Part shown: piece by piece, positions 8,570 through 17,893 of the stretch
Numbering within the stretch: position 1 is the first letter of the stretch
Layout of the letters: the number at the start of each line of letters is the position of its first letter
Assembly (NCBI GenBank): GCA_021324885.1
Contig: JAJPIF010000006.1
Location: forward strand, 124,001 to 188,000
From: Pseudomonadota bacterium
Lineage (GTDB): Bacteria; Desulfobacterota; Binatia; Binatales; Binataceae
Direction of reading: 5' to 3'
Length of the DNA: 64,000 nt
Notes under the pieces: generated by a model
The model's database searches: none
Seen by the model: the letters and a program-made list of their open reading frames with translations, nothing else
Told to the model about the DNA's origin: nothing
Program-made: the position numbers and the translations under genes

Positions 8570-10018
8570 GTGCACGAGCGAGCCGAAAACAAAGCAAAAG
8601 ACGATCGGGCACCGTGGCGGCCGCGTGATAGATGGCGGCGGCCATCGCACAGAGAGCGGATTGCGATCGCCGTGTTCGGGCTGTGCGCGATCGCTTTCGG
8701 CGTCAACGTCGAGGTGCGCTCCGATCTTCTCAACACGCGCCGCACCGATCTCGACGTTTACTTGCGTGCCGCATGGGCGATCCGTACCGGCCATGATCCG
8801 TACACGATTACCGACAACCGCGGATGGCATTACCAATACCCTCCCCTGTTCGCGATCGCATTGATCCCCCTTGCCGATCCTCCACCCGGCCACAATCGCG
8901 CCGGGATGATGCCCTTTGGGATGGCGGTAGCGATCTGGTACGTGCTCAACCTGCTCTTTGTGGGCTGGGCGGCGAACCATCTGGCGGTCGCGATGGAACG
9001 GGCGGTGGCCGCGCGCTATGGCGGAATCCCGCCGCCCGGATCGCAAGCATGGTGGGCGCTGCGCCTGCTGCCAATCGTGATCTGCCTGCCCCCGATCGGC
9101 GTGGCGCTGGAACGCGGTCAGGCCGATTTGTTGGTGCTCGCGATGCTTTGTGGATTCATCGCCGCCGCAATCGCCGGGCGCAGCTTCGCCGCCGGGATGT
9201 GGTTGGCCGGGGCAATTTGCGTCAAGGTGATTCCCCTCTACCTCCTGCTTTATCCATTATGGCGGCGCGATTGGCGCATGATTGCCTGGTGCGCGCTGGG
9301 CGTCGTGATCGGAATTCTCATGATTCCGGCGGCATTGCTGGGACCGGCCAAAGCGATCGGCTATACGCGGGAATGGAATCGCGTGCTGGTCGAACCGGCG
9401 ATGTTTGCCGGCAAAGATCGGTCGCGCGTGCCTGAATTGCTGGATATCAACGGCACCGACAACCAATCCTTTGTGGCGTTAATCCATCGCTGGCGAAACT
9501 TTGATGAAACCGTCACCAAACCGCGCCGGTTTCGATCACGGCCGCTGGAGGCCTGGGCCAAGCCCGCTCACTGGTCTATCGCGCTTTTGTTGACCGCGCT
9601 GACTTTGCTTGCGGCCTCATGGCGTCGCGCGAGCGCATCGCCGATCGCCGAGGAGTTGTTTGCCGGCTGTCTGATGGTCTTGATGATTCTATCCAGTCCG
9701 GTTTCGCATCTGCATTACTTCTCGCTGCTGATGCCGCTGGCCATGGGACTGATGGTGGCAGGACGCGGCGATGACGTTTATCCGAGCCGGAAATGGGTCT
9801 GGTTGTTTGGCGCCGTGGTAGCGTCCGGCGCGCTGCCGTTGCTGCCGGGTTTGGGCGCGCTGCGCGATCTTGGGATGGCGAGTTTCGGCGCACTCACGCT
9901 GTGGAGCGCCGGCCTGATTACGATGCGGCGCTTAGCTGCCGAAGCCGGCGTAACTGACCAGTTCGATACCAGCGCGCTGAAGGCTGATTCGGGTATCGGG
10001 ATCGGCCAGCAGCTTTAG
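8570..10018 (+). CDS. Glycosyltransferase family 87 (DUF2029) membrane protein
   Basis: This 482-residue polytopic protein has about ten hydrophobic segments and the GT87 features RTDLDVYLRAAWAIRTGHDPY and YQYPPLFAIALIPL near residues 55-95. GT87 enzymes are GT-C fold mannosyl- or arabinosyltransferases using polyprenyl-phosphate sugars on the outer face of the inner membrane. The neighbours are a polyprenyl-phosphate-type GT2 and a YdjC/HpnK deacetylase on the opposite strand, which fits a lipid or glycan glycosylation set. The last 87 bases overlap the 3' end of the convergent hpnK-like gene. The start is uncertain. Confidence 0.85.
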   Translation: MHERAENKAKDDRAPWRPRDRWRRPSHRERIAIAVFGLCAIAFGVNVEVRSDLLNTRRTDLDVYLRAAWAIRTGHDPYTITDNRGWHYQYPPLFAIALIPLADPPPGHNRAGMMPFGMAVAIWYVLNLLFVGWAANHLAVAMERAVAARYGGIPPPGSQAWWALRLLPIVICLPPIGVALERGQADLLVLAMLCGFIAAAIAGRSFAAGMWLAGAICVKVIPLYLLLYPLWRRDWRMIAWCALGVVIGILMIPAALLGPAKAIGYTREWNRVLVEPAMFAGKDRSRVPELLDINGTDNQSFVALIHRWRNFDETVTKPRRFRSRPLEAWAKPAHWSIALLLTALTLLAASWRRASASPIAEELFAGCLMVLMILSSPVSHLHYFSLLMPLAMGLMVAGRGDDVYPSRKWVWLFGAVVASGALPLLPGLGALRDLGMASFGALTLWSAGLITMRRLAAEAGVTDQFDTSALKADSGIGIGQQL

Positions 10019-10789
10019 TTCCGCTTCACGCAATTGCGCAGCTTGCGCGGACAACATCGCGCACAACTCCTCGTCGGCATATCCGGGATGGCACACCCAT
10101 TCGGTGAGGCCATCCCTGCATGAACGCACAATTGCGGCAAACAGATCGCGGGGCGAGTAATGCCGCAACTGGGGCGTACCGATTATCCATCGCGAGGGGC
10201 CACTCCGATCATTGCGCCGCGCGCACAGTTGCGATCCAAGTATCGCCAAAAGATGACGAGCGCGCGCGTCCACATGCGCCCAGCATGGACCTTGCTCCAC
10301 GTCCGGAAGGACAGGGCGCTGGCTGCGGAACCGGATCCATCGAATCTTCATCCGGCGGGCGACGTTGGTCAATGCCGCGGCGGCCATCGGATGCAGATGA
10401 ACATTGTGATGGCTGTCGAAATGGGTGATGGAAATTCCGGCGTCGAGCACGCGCTGCGCCTGCGCGGTGATTTCGTCCTCCAGGGCACGCATGGACACCG
10501 CGCCGAGACTCAGCCGCAGCGCGAGCGCAGCAGGCCGATGAAAAAATCCGCGTCCGTCAACCAGTGACGAGCCGGCTGAGGCGAGCGGGCGTCCTTGCGT
10601 CAGATTGACGTGAAGTCCAGTGCTCAGGCCGGGAGAGTGACGCAACATGGAGACCGCATCGTCGAATGCGGCGCCGTTGGCGATCAGGCTAGTCGACTTC
10701 ACGACCCCTGCGCGATGCGTTTGCATAATGGCGCGGTTGATCCCGTGGGTCATCGCCAAGTCGTCAGCATTGACCACCAGTTGTTTCAT
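9932..10789 (-). CDS. HpnK/ChbG (YdjC) family polysaccharide or glycolipid deacetylase
   Basis: From the ATG at 10789 the product is 285 residues. The N-terminal metal motif LVVNADDLAMTHGINRAI (DD pair), SLIANG, GLHVNLTQGRPL and HFDSHHNVHLHP are diagnostic of YdjC-like deacetylases. The sequence is closest in feel to HpnK, the hopanoid-associated member. It likely removes an acetyl group from an N-acetyl sugar. It is 4 bases downstream of the GT2 gene and certainly co-transcribed with it. No other hopanoid gene is in the window, so a hopanoid role is inference. Confidence 0.87.
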   Translation of the reverse strand: MKQLVVNADDLAMTHGINRAIMQTHRAGVVKSTSLIANGAAFDDAVSMLRHSPGLSTGLHVNLTQGRPLASAGSSLVDGRGFFHRPAALALRLSLGAVSMRALEDEITAQAQRVLDAGISITHFDSHHNVHLHPMAAAALTNVARRMKIRWIRFRSQRPVLPDVEQGPCWAHVDARARHLLAILGSQLCARRNDRSGPSRWIIGTPQLRHYSPRDLFAAIVRSCRDGLTEWVCHPGYADEELCAMLSAQAAQLREAELKLLADPDTRISLQRAGIELVSYAGFGS

Positions 10790-10793
10790 CGCA

Positions 10794-11546
10794 TCAGGCG
10801 TAAAACCCTCTGGCCGCGTTGAGCCGTACACGCGCCAGATCGCGCAGGGCGCAGATGGAATCGCGCAGAAAAACCACCGTGCTCGGCTCGGAAAAATAGC
10901 GGAACTCGACCGGCACCTGGCGCACCTCAAGGTTGAAGCGGCGTGCGATGTAAAGCAGTTCGGCGTCGAAGGTAAAGCCCTGCAGCCGCTGCCGACGAAA
11001 TACGATGTCCGCCGCCGCGCGCCGGAATCCCTTGAGTCCCGCCTGGCAGTCCCGCACTGAAACTCCCAGCCATCCGCGCACCATCAGATTAAAGAACCGG
11101 CTCAAGACATGGCGCGTATAAAGGTAACTGAAAAATGCCGGACTCATATGGTAAAGCGAATCCGGCGAAGTACGATCGGCAATGGCCAGATCGGCGCCGG
11201 CGTCAAGCGCGCCCACGATCTTGTCGATCTCGGTTAATGGATAGGCGAGATCGGCGTCGGTGAAAATCACACGCTCGCCGGTGGAGTGGATAACTCCGGT
11301 GCGTACGGCATGTCCTTTGCCGTGATTGGCGCCATTGCTGATCAGGCGAATGGAGGGATTGGCCGCCGCCAGCTTCGACAGCAGCGCGGCGGACCCGTCG
11401 GCGCTCCCGTCGTCCACTACGATCAGCTCGTAAGTTTCGCCGCGACGCTCCAAAAAAGCGCGCGCGCTGGCCAGCGTATCGCCGATGAACGCCGCGCTGT
11501 TATAAGCCGGAATGATTAGTGAAAGCTGGACGGCGCACATGCGCAA
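10794..11546 (-). CDS. Glycosyltransferase family 2, dolichyl/polyprenyl-phosphate sugar synthase-like
   Basis: This 250-residue soluble GT-A protein has LSLIIPAYNSAAFIGDTL, YELIVVDDGSADGS, NHGKGHAVRTG and FTDADLAYP (DAD metal motif). VRDCQAGLKGFRR and FTFDAELLYIAR follow. The DCQAGLKGF and FDxELL signatures are typical of dolichyl-phosphate beta-glucosyltransferase-like enzymes, which load a sugar onto a polyprenyl phosphate. No membrane segments are seen. A product donor for the adjacent GT87 enzyme is an attractive inference. Confidence 0.9.
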   Translation of the reverse strand: MRMCAVQLSLIIPAYNSAAFIGDTLASARAFLERRGETYELIVVDDGSADGSAALLSKLAAANPSIRLISNGANHGKGHAVRTGVIHSTGERVIFTDADLAYPLTEIDKIVGALDAGADLAIADRTSPDSLYHMSPAFFSYLYTRHVLSRFFNLMVRGWLGVSVRDCQAGLKGFRRAAADIVFRRQRLQGFTFDAELLYIARRFNLEVRQVPVEFRYFSEPSTVVFLRDSICALRDLARVRLNAARGFYA

Positions 11547-11603
11547 TTAATCTAGCCCGCGCAAACGGACCCGGCTAGCTGCCCCCAGGCCCATCCGGAT
11601 GAA

Positions 11604-12380
11604 CTATTCGATTACCGGCAGCCGTTCCAAAACGATTCCGCGCCCGGGCTCGAAACGCACGTGCGCCACCCATCCTTCGCCCTCGTACAGCGGCGCGGGC
11701 GTCCCGCAATAGGCCGCACGGGTTGCACCGCGAGAGCAGTCGGTGAAGACGTGAATATGGCCCAGCGCGATGTAATCGTAGCCGCTGGCTTCGATATCCG
11801 CCGGGTTAATCGGCGAAGAACGGTCGAACTCGCCCTCTTCCATAAAGAAGCCGTGGGCCAGCGCGATGTTCCACATCCCTTCGACCGGCGGCGCGATTCC
11901 GGCCAGGGGACGGTAATCGGGCGTGTGCTCGACCAATGCCCGTCCCCAGACCCGCGCGTGAAGCTCGGGGAACTCCAGAGTCGATCCTTCTGGTTCCAGC
12001 AACATGTGCAGGTTCCGGGGCATCTCGGAGGGCGGCATCTTGATCCACAAGGAACGCTCGTCATGAGCGTCGTGATTGCCCGGCGTCATTACGACCGGCA
12101 TTTTTGCGCTGGCAATCTGGCCCAGCGCGAAGGACAGCGCCTCATCCGTAATGCGGCTGGAATCAAAAAGGTCGCCGACAATCAGCAGCAGGTCGGCCTG
12201 CAAGCGGTTGGCTGTCGCGACTACCCGGCTGAAGGCGTCACGAATCCCCTGCCGCAGCTTTCGACCGTGCTCTCCATGCCCGAAAGTATCGCTTTCCAGG
12301 TGGACATCGGACGTATGGATCAGCCGCAAGGGCCGTTTGGGATGTGAGCGCCGTTGATGAACGGGCATCTGAGATGGCAT
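11604..12380 (-). CDS. Metallophosphoesterase (SbcD/YhaO-like)
   Basis: The start at 12380 gives 258 residues; a longer frame opens at 12473. Calcineurin-like motifs appear in order: LRLIHTSDVHLES, LLIVGDLFDSS, VVMTPGNHDAHDE, IALAHGFF, and DYIALGHIHVF. This is the complete dimetal site of the family, and the layout resembles the SbcD/Mre11-like exonuclease group. No SbcC-type ATPase gene is adjacent, so a nuclease role is unproven. GGTGAG eleven bases upstream supports the chosen start weakly. Confidence 0.85.
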   Translation of the reverse strand: MPSQMPVHQRRSHPKRPLRLIHTSDVHLESDTFGHGEHGRKLRQGIRDAFSRVVATANRLQADLLLIVGDLFDSSRITDEALSFALGQIASAKMPVVMTPGNHDAHDERSLWIKMPPSEMPRNLHMLLEPEGSTLEFPELHARVWGRALVEHTPDYRPLAGIAPPVEGMWNIALAHGFFMEEGEFDRSSPINPADIEASGYDYIALGHIHVFTDCSRGATRAAYCGTPAPLYEGEGWVAHVRFEPGRGIVLERLPVIE

Positions 12381-12544
12381 GATTAGGTCACTCACCCCGG
12401 CGTCCCAATGAGCAGGATACTTGGACTCTATTAGATGTATCAAAAGGAGTCGACTTGGCGCCAGCGGACTCATCGGTCAACCTTGCACGTCCGCATTCGC
12501 TGATGCCGAGGCCAGGGCGATGAGCCTTTAGGAGGAAGGACAAC

Positions 12545-13561
12545 GTGATCGTAGTCATGAAAGCGCACGCCAGCCCCGCTGAAATCGAGGCCGTGGTGAC
12601 GCGCGTGGAGCAGGCCGGATTTCAGGCCCACAAGATTGTTGGCGTCGAGCGCACTGTAATTGCCTGCGTCGGAGAGGAGCGAGGCAAAGACGAACTGTCG
12701 CAGCTCGAGTTTTTCTCCGGCGTGGACAGTGTTCTGCCCATCCTGAAGCCCTATAAACTGGCCGCCCGCGAACTCCATCCCAAGGGCTCGGTGGTCAAGG
12801 TTGGAAAGGTCGAGATCGGAGCCCGCAAGTTGGCGGTGATGGCGGGTCCGTGCGCAATCGAGAACGCGCATCAGATTGAAAGCGCGGCGCACGCGGTAAA
12901 AGCCGCGGGCGCTCATATCCTGCGCGGCGGCGCCTTCAAGCCGCGCACCTCGCCCTATTCTTTCCAGGGAATGGAATCTGAAGGCCTGCAGCTGCTGGAG
13001 CGCGCCGGACGTGAGGTCGGCCTGCCGGTCGTGACCGAGGTAATGGATCCGCACGATATCGACGAGATCGCGCAGCACGCCGACATGCTCCAGGTCGGCG
13101 CCCGCAATGCGCAGAATTTCTCGCTGCTGCGCCGTCTGGGCAAGGTCAACAAACCAATCCTGCTCAAACGTGGAATGTCCACCAAGCTGGACGAATTCCT
13201 GATGGCGGCGGAATATATCCTGTCCGCCGGCAACCCCAACGTCGTGCTCTGCGAGCGCGGTATCCGCACCTTCGAGACCGCCACCCGCAACACGCTGGAT
13301 CTCAACGCAATCCCGGTGCTCAAGGGCTGGACGCATCTGCCGATCATCGTCGATCCCAGCCATGGAACCGGTGCTGAAGCGCTGGTTATTCCGATGGCGC
13401 TGGCGTCGATTGCGGCTGGAGCTGACGGGCTGATGATCGAGGTCCATCCCGAGCCCGACCATGCGCTGTCTGACGGTCCGCAGCAACTGCGCCCCGAGCG
13501 CTTTGCCGAACTGATGAAATCGGTGCGGCGCGTCGCCGAGGCTGTGGATCGAACTGTCTGA
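12545..13561 (+). CDS. aroF: 3-deoxy-7-phosphoheptulonate synthase (DAHP synthase, type I-beta)
   Basis: This 338-residue protein starts at GTG, six bases after AGGAGGAAGG. A small ferredoxin-like regulatory domain (residues 1-70) precedes the TIM barrel. Barrel signatures are [58 protein letters not shown] and [10 protein letters not shown]. It condenses PEP with erythrose 4-phosphate, the first step of the shikimate pathway. aroA is also in the window but about 18 kb away. The N-terminal domain suggests the feedback-regulated Thermotoga-like form. Confidence 0.96.
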   Translation: MIVVMKAHASPAEIEAVVTRVEQAGFQAHKIVGVERTVIACVGEERGKDELSQLEFFSGVDSVLPILKPYKLAARELHPKGSVVKVGKVEIGARKLAVMAGPCAIENAHQIESAAHAVKAAGAHILRGGAFKPRTSPYSFQGMESEGLQLLERAGREVGLPVVTEVMDPHDIDEIAQHADMLQVGARNAQNFSLLRRLGKVNKPILLKRGMSTKLDEFLMAAEYILSAGNPNVVLCERGIRTFETATRNTLDLNAIPVLKGWTHLPIIVDPSHGTGAEALVIPMALASIAAGADGLMIEVHPEPDHALSDGPQQLRPERFAELMKSVRRVAEAVDRTV

Positions 13562-13618
13562 CACAGGGCCGGTTTGCGCTCGTCCCAGCCCGCCTTGTGA
13601 TAACCTAAGGCGCCATCA

Positions 13619-14554
13619 ATGGGTTCCCGGGCGCGAATCAAACCTCCACCGCTGCGAGCCGGCGACACGATCGGCGTGGTCGCCTGCGCTGCCGCGGTCG
13701 ACGGCGAGCACCTGGAGCGCGGTGTGGCGGAACTGGAAGGCCAGGGTTTCCGGGTAAAAGTCTCCCCGCGCGCGCTGGCGCGCGATCGGATCTTCGCGGG
13801 CTCCGATGAGGAGCGGGCTGGCGAGCTGACGCGATTTTTTTGTGATCCGGAAATCACGGCGATTTTCGCTGCGCGCGGCGGTTATGGCAGCGGACGCCTG
13901 CTGCCGCTGATCGATTTCGATCTAATCCGACGCCATCCGAAAATTTTTCTCGGCTTCTCCGATCAGACGTATCTGCTCAACGCGTTCGTCCACTTAAGCT
14001 CGATGGTCTGTTTTCATGGACCGATGGTGGCCAAGGACGTCGCCGGCGGCATCAGTGCGCCTTCCATGTACCATCTGAAGCAGCTGCTCGCCGGCCAACT
14101 GAACGGCTTCCACTTGCAGGGCAGCGAATCGTTGCATCCGGGAACTGCCGAAGGCGAGCTTATCGGCGGGTGTCTTTCCATTGTCGCCGCGATGATCGGC
14201 ACGCCCTACGCTCCGGATTTCAACGGCCGGATTCTCTTCCTGGAAGATACCGGCGAGAAGGCGTACCGCGTCGATCGGATGCTGGTGCAACTTCGCCATA
14301 GCGGCGCGCTCGCCCAAGTCGCGGGCGTTGTATTCGGCGGGATGCGCGGTCCGGGTGACACCGAAACCGACCGCCGCCTGATCCATGATTTCGCCGCCGA
14401 GCAAACCGCGGGCCTGGGAGTGCCGGTCCTGTGGGGAATCGAAGCCGGGCACAGCACCGAAAATTTTACTCTGCCGATAGGTGCGCGAGCGCGGCTGGAA
14501 GGCGGTCGAATCGAGTTTCTCGAACGGGCCGTCAGTTTAGAAACGAGAAAGTAG
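13619..14554 (+). CDS. ldcA: Murein LD-carboxypeptidase (peptidase S66)
   Basis: This 311-residue protein has the S66 landmarks: the nucleophile Ser in FLGFSDQTYLL, GGYGSGRLLPLIDF ahead of it, GGCLSIVAAMIGTPY, LFLEDTGEKAYRVDRML, and a C-terminal WGIEAGHSTENFTLPIG with the His of the triad. It removes the terminal D-Ala from recycled murein tetrapeptide in the cytoplasm. The mpl gene starts only a few bases later, giving two successive recycling steps in one operon. No signal peptide is present, as expected for LdcA. Confidence 0.93.
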   Translation: MGSRARIKPPPLRAGDTIGVVACAAAVDGEHLERGVAELEGQGFRVKVSPRALARDRIFAGSDEERAGELTRFFCDPEITAIFAARGGYGSGRLLPLIDFDLIRRHPKIFLGFSDQTYLLNAFVHLSSMVCFHGPMVAKDVAGGISAPSMYHLKQLLAGQLNGFHLQGSESLHPGTAEGELIGGCLSIVAAMIGTPYAPDFNGRILFLEDTGEKAYRVDRMLVQLRHSGALAQVAGVVFGGMRGPGDTETDRRLIHDFAAEQTAGLGVPVLWGIEAGHSTENFTLPIGARARLEGGRIEFLERAVSLETRK

Positions 14555-14560
14555 TGCTTG

Positions 14561-16012
14561 ATGGATCCAACTGAATCCAACACCCGCCTGGCGCGGATTC
14601 CGGCAAATTGCAGACTCATTCATCTGATGGGCATCGGCGGCACCGCGATGGCGGCGCTGGCCGGGATGCTCAAGGAACGGGGCTTCGCAGTCAGTGGCTC
14701 CGATAACGAGCTTTACGAGCCGACCGCGTCGCTGCTGAAGCGGATGCATATCGACGCCAGGCGCGGCTTTGCTCCGTCCAATCTCGATCCCGCTCCGGAT
14801 CTCGTTGTGGTGGGAAATGTTGTCACGCGCAATAACAGCGAGGCCCAGGCGCTGCTTAAAAGCGCGATTCCGTATGTGTCGATGCCCGAAGCGCTTTGGC
14901 ATTTCTTTCTCAGCACGCGATGCCCGCTGATGGTCTGCGGGACACACGGCAAGACCACGTCAACGTCGCTGATGGCGCAGGTGTTGATCGCCGCGGGCCG
15001 CGACCCCGGAGTGCTAATCGGCGGCGTCAGCCTCAATCTCGGCTCCAACTATTATCTCGGCGCGGGCCGCTACTTCGTGATCGAGGGCGACGAATATGAC
15101 ACCGCCTTTTTCGACAAGGGTCCCAAGTTTCTCCATTACCGGCCGCAAGGGGCAATCATGACTTCCCTGGAGTTCGATCACGCCGATATTTACCGCGATT
15201 TGGCGCATGTGAAATCCGCGTTTGCGGCGATGGTCACGCGGCTGGACCGCTCGGCCGTGCTTGCCGTATGCGCGGATTATCCGGCGGCGCTCGAAGTGGC
15301 GGCACAATCAGGGGCGCGGCGGCTGGACTTTGGATTGCGCGCCGGCCAGTTCCAAGCCGCATCGATCCGAGCTGATAGCGCCGGGACCCATTTTGACATT
15401 GTGCACGGCGATCGCGTGATCGTGCGCGATCTGCTGGTGCCGTTGTGGGGGTTGATGAATGTGGCCAATGCGCTGGGAGTATACGTGCTGCTGCGCGAGT
15501 TTGGACTCGACGATGCGCAAATCGCGCATGGGATGGCCTCTTTCAAGGGTGTCGCGCGCCGCCAGGAACTGGTGGGCGAAGCCGATGGGATTGCGGTGAT
15601 CGACGACTTCGCGCACCATCCGACGGCAATTGCGGCAACCCTGGCGGCGCTGGCCGATCGTTATCCGGGCCGCCGCATCCTGGCCGCATTCGAACCGCGA
15701 TCGAACACCAGCCGCCGCAACGTGTTCCAGTCCCAATTCGCCCAGGCCTTCGACCGCGCCGCGCGCGTGTATCTGGCGCCCGTCTACTTCAAGGAAAACG
15801 ACCCCATCCCGCCCCCTGAGCGCCTGTCCACCGATCGTCTGGCCGCCGAAATCAGCAGCCGCGGTCCCCAGGCGATCGCGTGCGGCTCGAATGAAGAGCT
15901 CCTTCGCCAATTGCTGAACGACGCGCAAACCGGCGATGTAATTACAGTGATGTCCAATGGCCCCTTCGAGAACCTGAAAACACGCATCCTGGATGGCCTG
16001 CGCTGCCGTTAA
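14561..16012 (+). CDS. mpl: UDP-N-acetylmuramate:L-alanyl-gamma-D-glutamyl-meso-diaminopimelate ligase
   Basis: This 483-residue Mur-ligase protein (a TTG directly before this ATG could also start) has the N-terminal LIHLMGIGGTAMAALAGML. The ATP loop is VCGTHGKTTSTSLMA, followed by VIEGDEYDTAFFDKGPKF, SLEFDHADIY and VIDDFAHHPTAIAATL. The EYDTAFFDKGPKF stretch distinguishes Mpl from MurC. Mpl attaches recycled tripeptide to UDP-MurNAc. The location right after ldcA, which makes that tripeptide, supports the assignment. Confidence 0.95.
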   Translation: MDPTESNTRLARIPANCRLIHLMGIGGTAMAALAGMLKERGFAVSGSDNELYEPTASLLKRMHIDARRGFAPSNLDPAPDLVVVGNVVTRNNSEAQALLKSAIPYVSMPEALWHFFLSTRCPLMVCGTHGKTTSTSLMAQVLIAAGRDPGVLIGGVSLNLGSNYYLGAGRYFVIEGDEYDTAFFDKGPKFLHYRPQGAIMTSLEFDHADIYRDLAHVKSAFAAMVTRLDRSAVLAVCADYPAALEVAAQSGARRLDFGLRAGQFQAASIRADSAGTHFDIVHGDRVIVRDLLVPLWGLMNVANALGVYVLLREFGLDDAQIAHGMASFKGVARRQELVGEADGIAVIDDFAHHPTAIAATLAALADRYPGRRILAAFEPRSNTSRRNVFQSQFAQAFDRAARVYLAPVYFKENDPIPPPERLSTDRLAAEISSRGPQAIACGSNEELLRQLLNDAQTGDVITVMSNGPFENLKTRILDGLRCR

Positions 16013-16101
16013 TATGACTGGGGCCGCATCACAATCAGCAGGCATCCGCTTCGCGCCAGCCCCATCCGCTGGTCGTACACCAGGTTTGCGAACCGCGCGC
16101 T

Positions 16102-17787
16102 TCAGTTCGCACCGGGATGGAGGACGCGGCCGGGCAGGACCTGGCGCGGTTTGCCGTGATCGTACAGCACCTGCCCGTTGACGATCGTGTAATGCACGCC
16201 GGTGGCCGCCACGGTCAGGCGCATCCCCCCGCCCGGCAGGTCGAATGAAGCCTTGGGGCCTTTCTCGCCCACCGTATCGTAGTCGAAAATCGCGATATCC
16301 GCGGCCATCCCGGGCGCCAACCGCCCGCGATCCTTCAAACCGAAAAAGTCGGCGGGCTCCGAGGTCATACGCTTGATTGCCCGCTCCAGCGACATCAGCT
16401 TTTCATCGCGCACCCAGTGCCCGACCATGTAAGTGCTGTAGGCCGCGCCGCAGAACATATCGACGTGCGCGCCGCCGTCGCCCAGTCCCACCAGCGTGCG
16501 CTCGTCAGTCAGAAGTCCGGCCAGGTAACGCTCGAAATCCTCGAAGATGCAAAAGCGGGTCTCGAGGTTGTCGGCAATTGCGAGGTCCAGGAAGGCGTCG
16601 ACCGGCGCTTTGCCCATCCGCTGCGCGACCTCCGGTATCCCCAAACCCTCGAACTCGCGCAGCTTCGGATCGGCGACTTCCGCCACCGACATCGCTTTCC
16701 AGTTTCCGGAAAAGAAGACCTCCGGCCTTTTCAGCCCTTCGGCAAAGGTCGCGCGGAACTGCGGATCGGACAGGATTTGCTTCTGCCGCTCGACGCTCTG
16801 ATGGAACACCTGCTTCCATTCCGCCCGCGGCGCGAATACGAACGGGTCGCGCAGCGCGAACAGGATCTTGTTGCCCTTGCTGACGATCTGCGGGATCCCG
16901 CCGCGGCGGATCAGCGGCTCGGCTTTGCGCAGCGTCGCCTCGTGCGCCGTGAGATCGGTGATGCGCGGCAGCAGCGCTGTCCACGTCACCGGGCGATGGC
17001 TGTGTTCGAGCAGGAGATCCACCAGTTCGTATTCCTGGTCCGACAGCAGACCGAGGTCCTGAGTCAATGCGATCTCGACCACGCCCTTGTCCGCTTGCCG
17101 CAGGACATTCGCATATGCGGCCAATTCCTCGTGATCGGCCAGACGGCAGGCCAGCGGCCGCCCTTTGTAGCCCAGATGCTGGCGGAAAACAGTGGTGGAA
17201 AAACCCAAAGCGCCCGCTTCCACAGCTTCGCGCAAAAGCGCCGCGATGCGCTCGCGTTCATCAGGGCGCGCCGCGCGCTCGCTCGATTCCTCGCCCAGCA
17301 CGTAATGGCGCAGCGGCGTCAATGCCACCAGGAAACCGACGTTGATACCGAGCCCGCGTTTGGCGGCGGCATCCATATATTGCGGAAAACTTTCCCATTC
17401 CCAGGTAATGCCCCGATTGAGCACGTCGAAGGGGATGCCCTCGACCGTCACCAGGTCGCGCGTCACGATTTCGCGCGCCTGGGGCCGGCAGGGCGCGATA
17501 CCGACACCGCAATTTCCGATCACCACGCTGGTAATGCCGTGCTCTGATGAGCAGGTGAGCAACGGATCCCAGCATATTTGCGCGTCGTAATGAGTGTGCG
17601 GATCGACGAAACCGGGGGTGGCAATCAGGCCTTTGGCATCGATCTCCTCGCGTCCCCTGCCGCCGATCCTCCCGATCGCCGCGATCTTGTCGCCGCTAAT
17701 CGCCAGATCGCCCTCGCGCCGAGCCGCCCCGGTGCCGTCAACGATGGTTGCGTTTCTGATGATCAGGTCGTAATCCATGGCTTGCAC
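16102..17787 (-). CDS. N-acyl-D-amino-acid deacylase-like amidohydrolase
   Basis: This 561-residue protein starts at GTG with GAGAGGAAAGAAA upstream. The metal-site motif is GFVDPHTHYDAQ (HxH, about residues 68-70). IGNCGVGIAPCRP contains the Cys ligand typical of D-aminoacylases. FSTTVFRQHLG and GLGDGGAHVDMFCGAAYSTY (acidic ligand) follow, with an N-terminal composite beta domain (LIIRNATIVDGTG). The family hydrolyses N-acyl-D-amino acids, but many members in catabolic islands have other amide substrates. It leads a run of three hydrolases on the minus strand. Confidence 0.88.
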   Translation of the reverse strand: MQAMDYDLIIRNATIVDGTGAARREGDLAISGDKIAAIGRIGGRGREEIDAKGLIATPGFVDPHTHYDAQICWDPLLTCSSEHGITSVVIGNCGVGIAPCRPQAREIVTRDLVTVEGIPFDVLNRGITWEWESFPQYMDAAAKRGLGINVGFLVALTPLRHYVLGEESSERAARPDERERIAALLREAVEAGALGFSTTVFRQHLGYKGRPLACRLADHEELAAYANVLRQADKGVVEIALTQDLGLLSDQEYELVDLLLEHSHRPVTWTALLPRITDLTAHEATLRKAEPLIRRGGIPQIVSKGNKILFALRDPFVFAPRAEWKQVFHQSVERQKQILSDPQFRATFAEGLKRPEVFFSGNWKAMSVAEVADPKLREFEGLGIPEVAQRMGKAPVDAFLDLAIADNLETRFCIFEDFERYLAGLLTDERTLVGLGDGGAHVDMFCGAAYSTYMVGHWVRDEKLMSLERAIKRMTSEPADFFGLKDRGRLAPGMAADIAIFDYDTVGEKGPKASFDLPGGGMRLTVAATGVHYTIVNGQVLYDHGKPRQVLPGRVLHPGAN

Positions 17788-17893
17788 TTTCTTTCCTCTC
17801 CCTGGCCGCTGAGGCAGGAGAGAACGCCCAGGAACACTCTTTCCTCAGCCTGAGCCTTTCCTTTCCTGACTCAGGCCAAGGGGGTCAACTCGC

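Noticed and set aside
8106..8745. Overlapping minus-strand frames of 179 and 186 codons
   Set aside because: They have no family signature, no ribosome site and cover a palindromic element and the antisense of the GT87 start, so they look like chance frames of GC-rich DNA.
12470..13857. Long minus-strand frames across the DAHP synthase gene
   Set aside because: They are antisense to a clear aroF gene and have shadow-type composition (Arg, Gly, Gln rich, no motif).
17796..17822. Third copy of the CTCTCC/GGAGAG palindrome
   Set aside because: The stem is only 6 bp with a 15-base loop, and its left arm is the ribosome site of the hydrolase gene.
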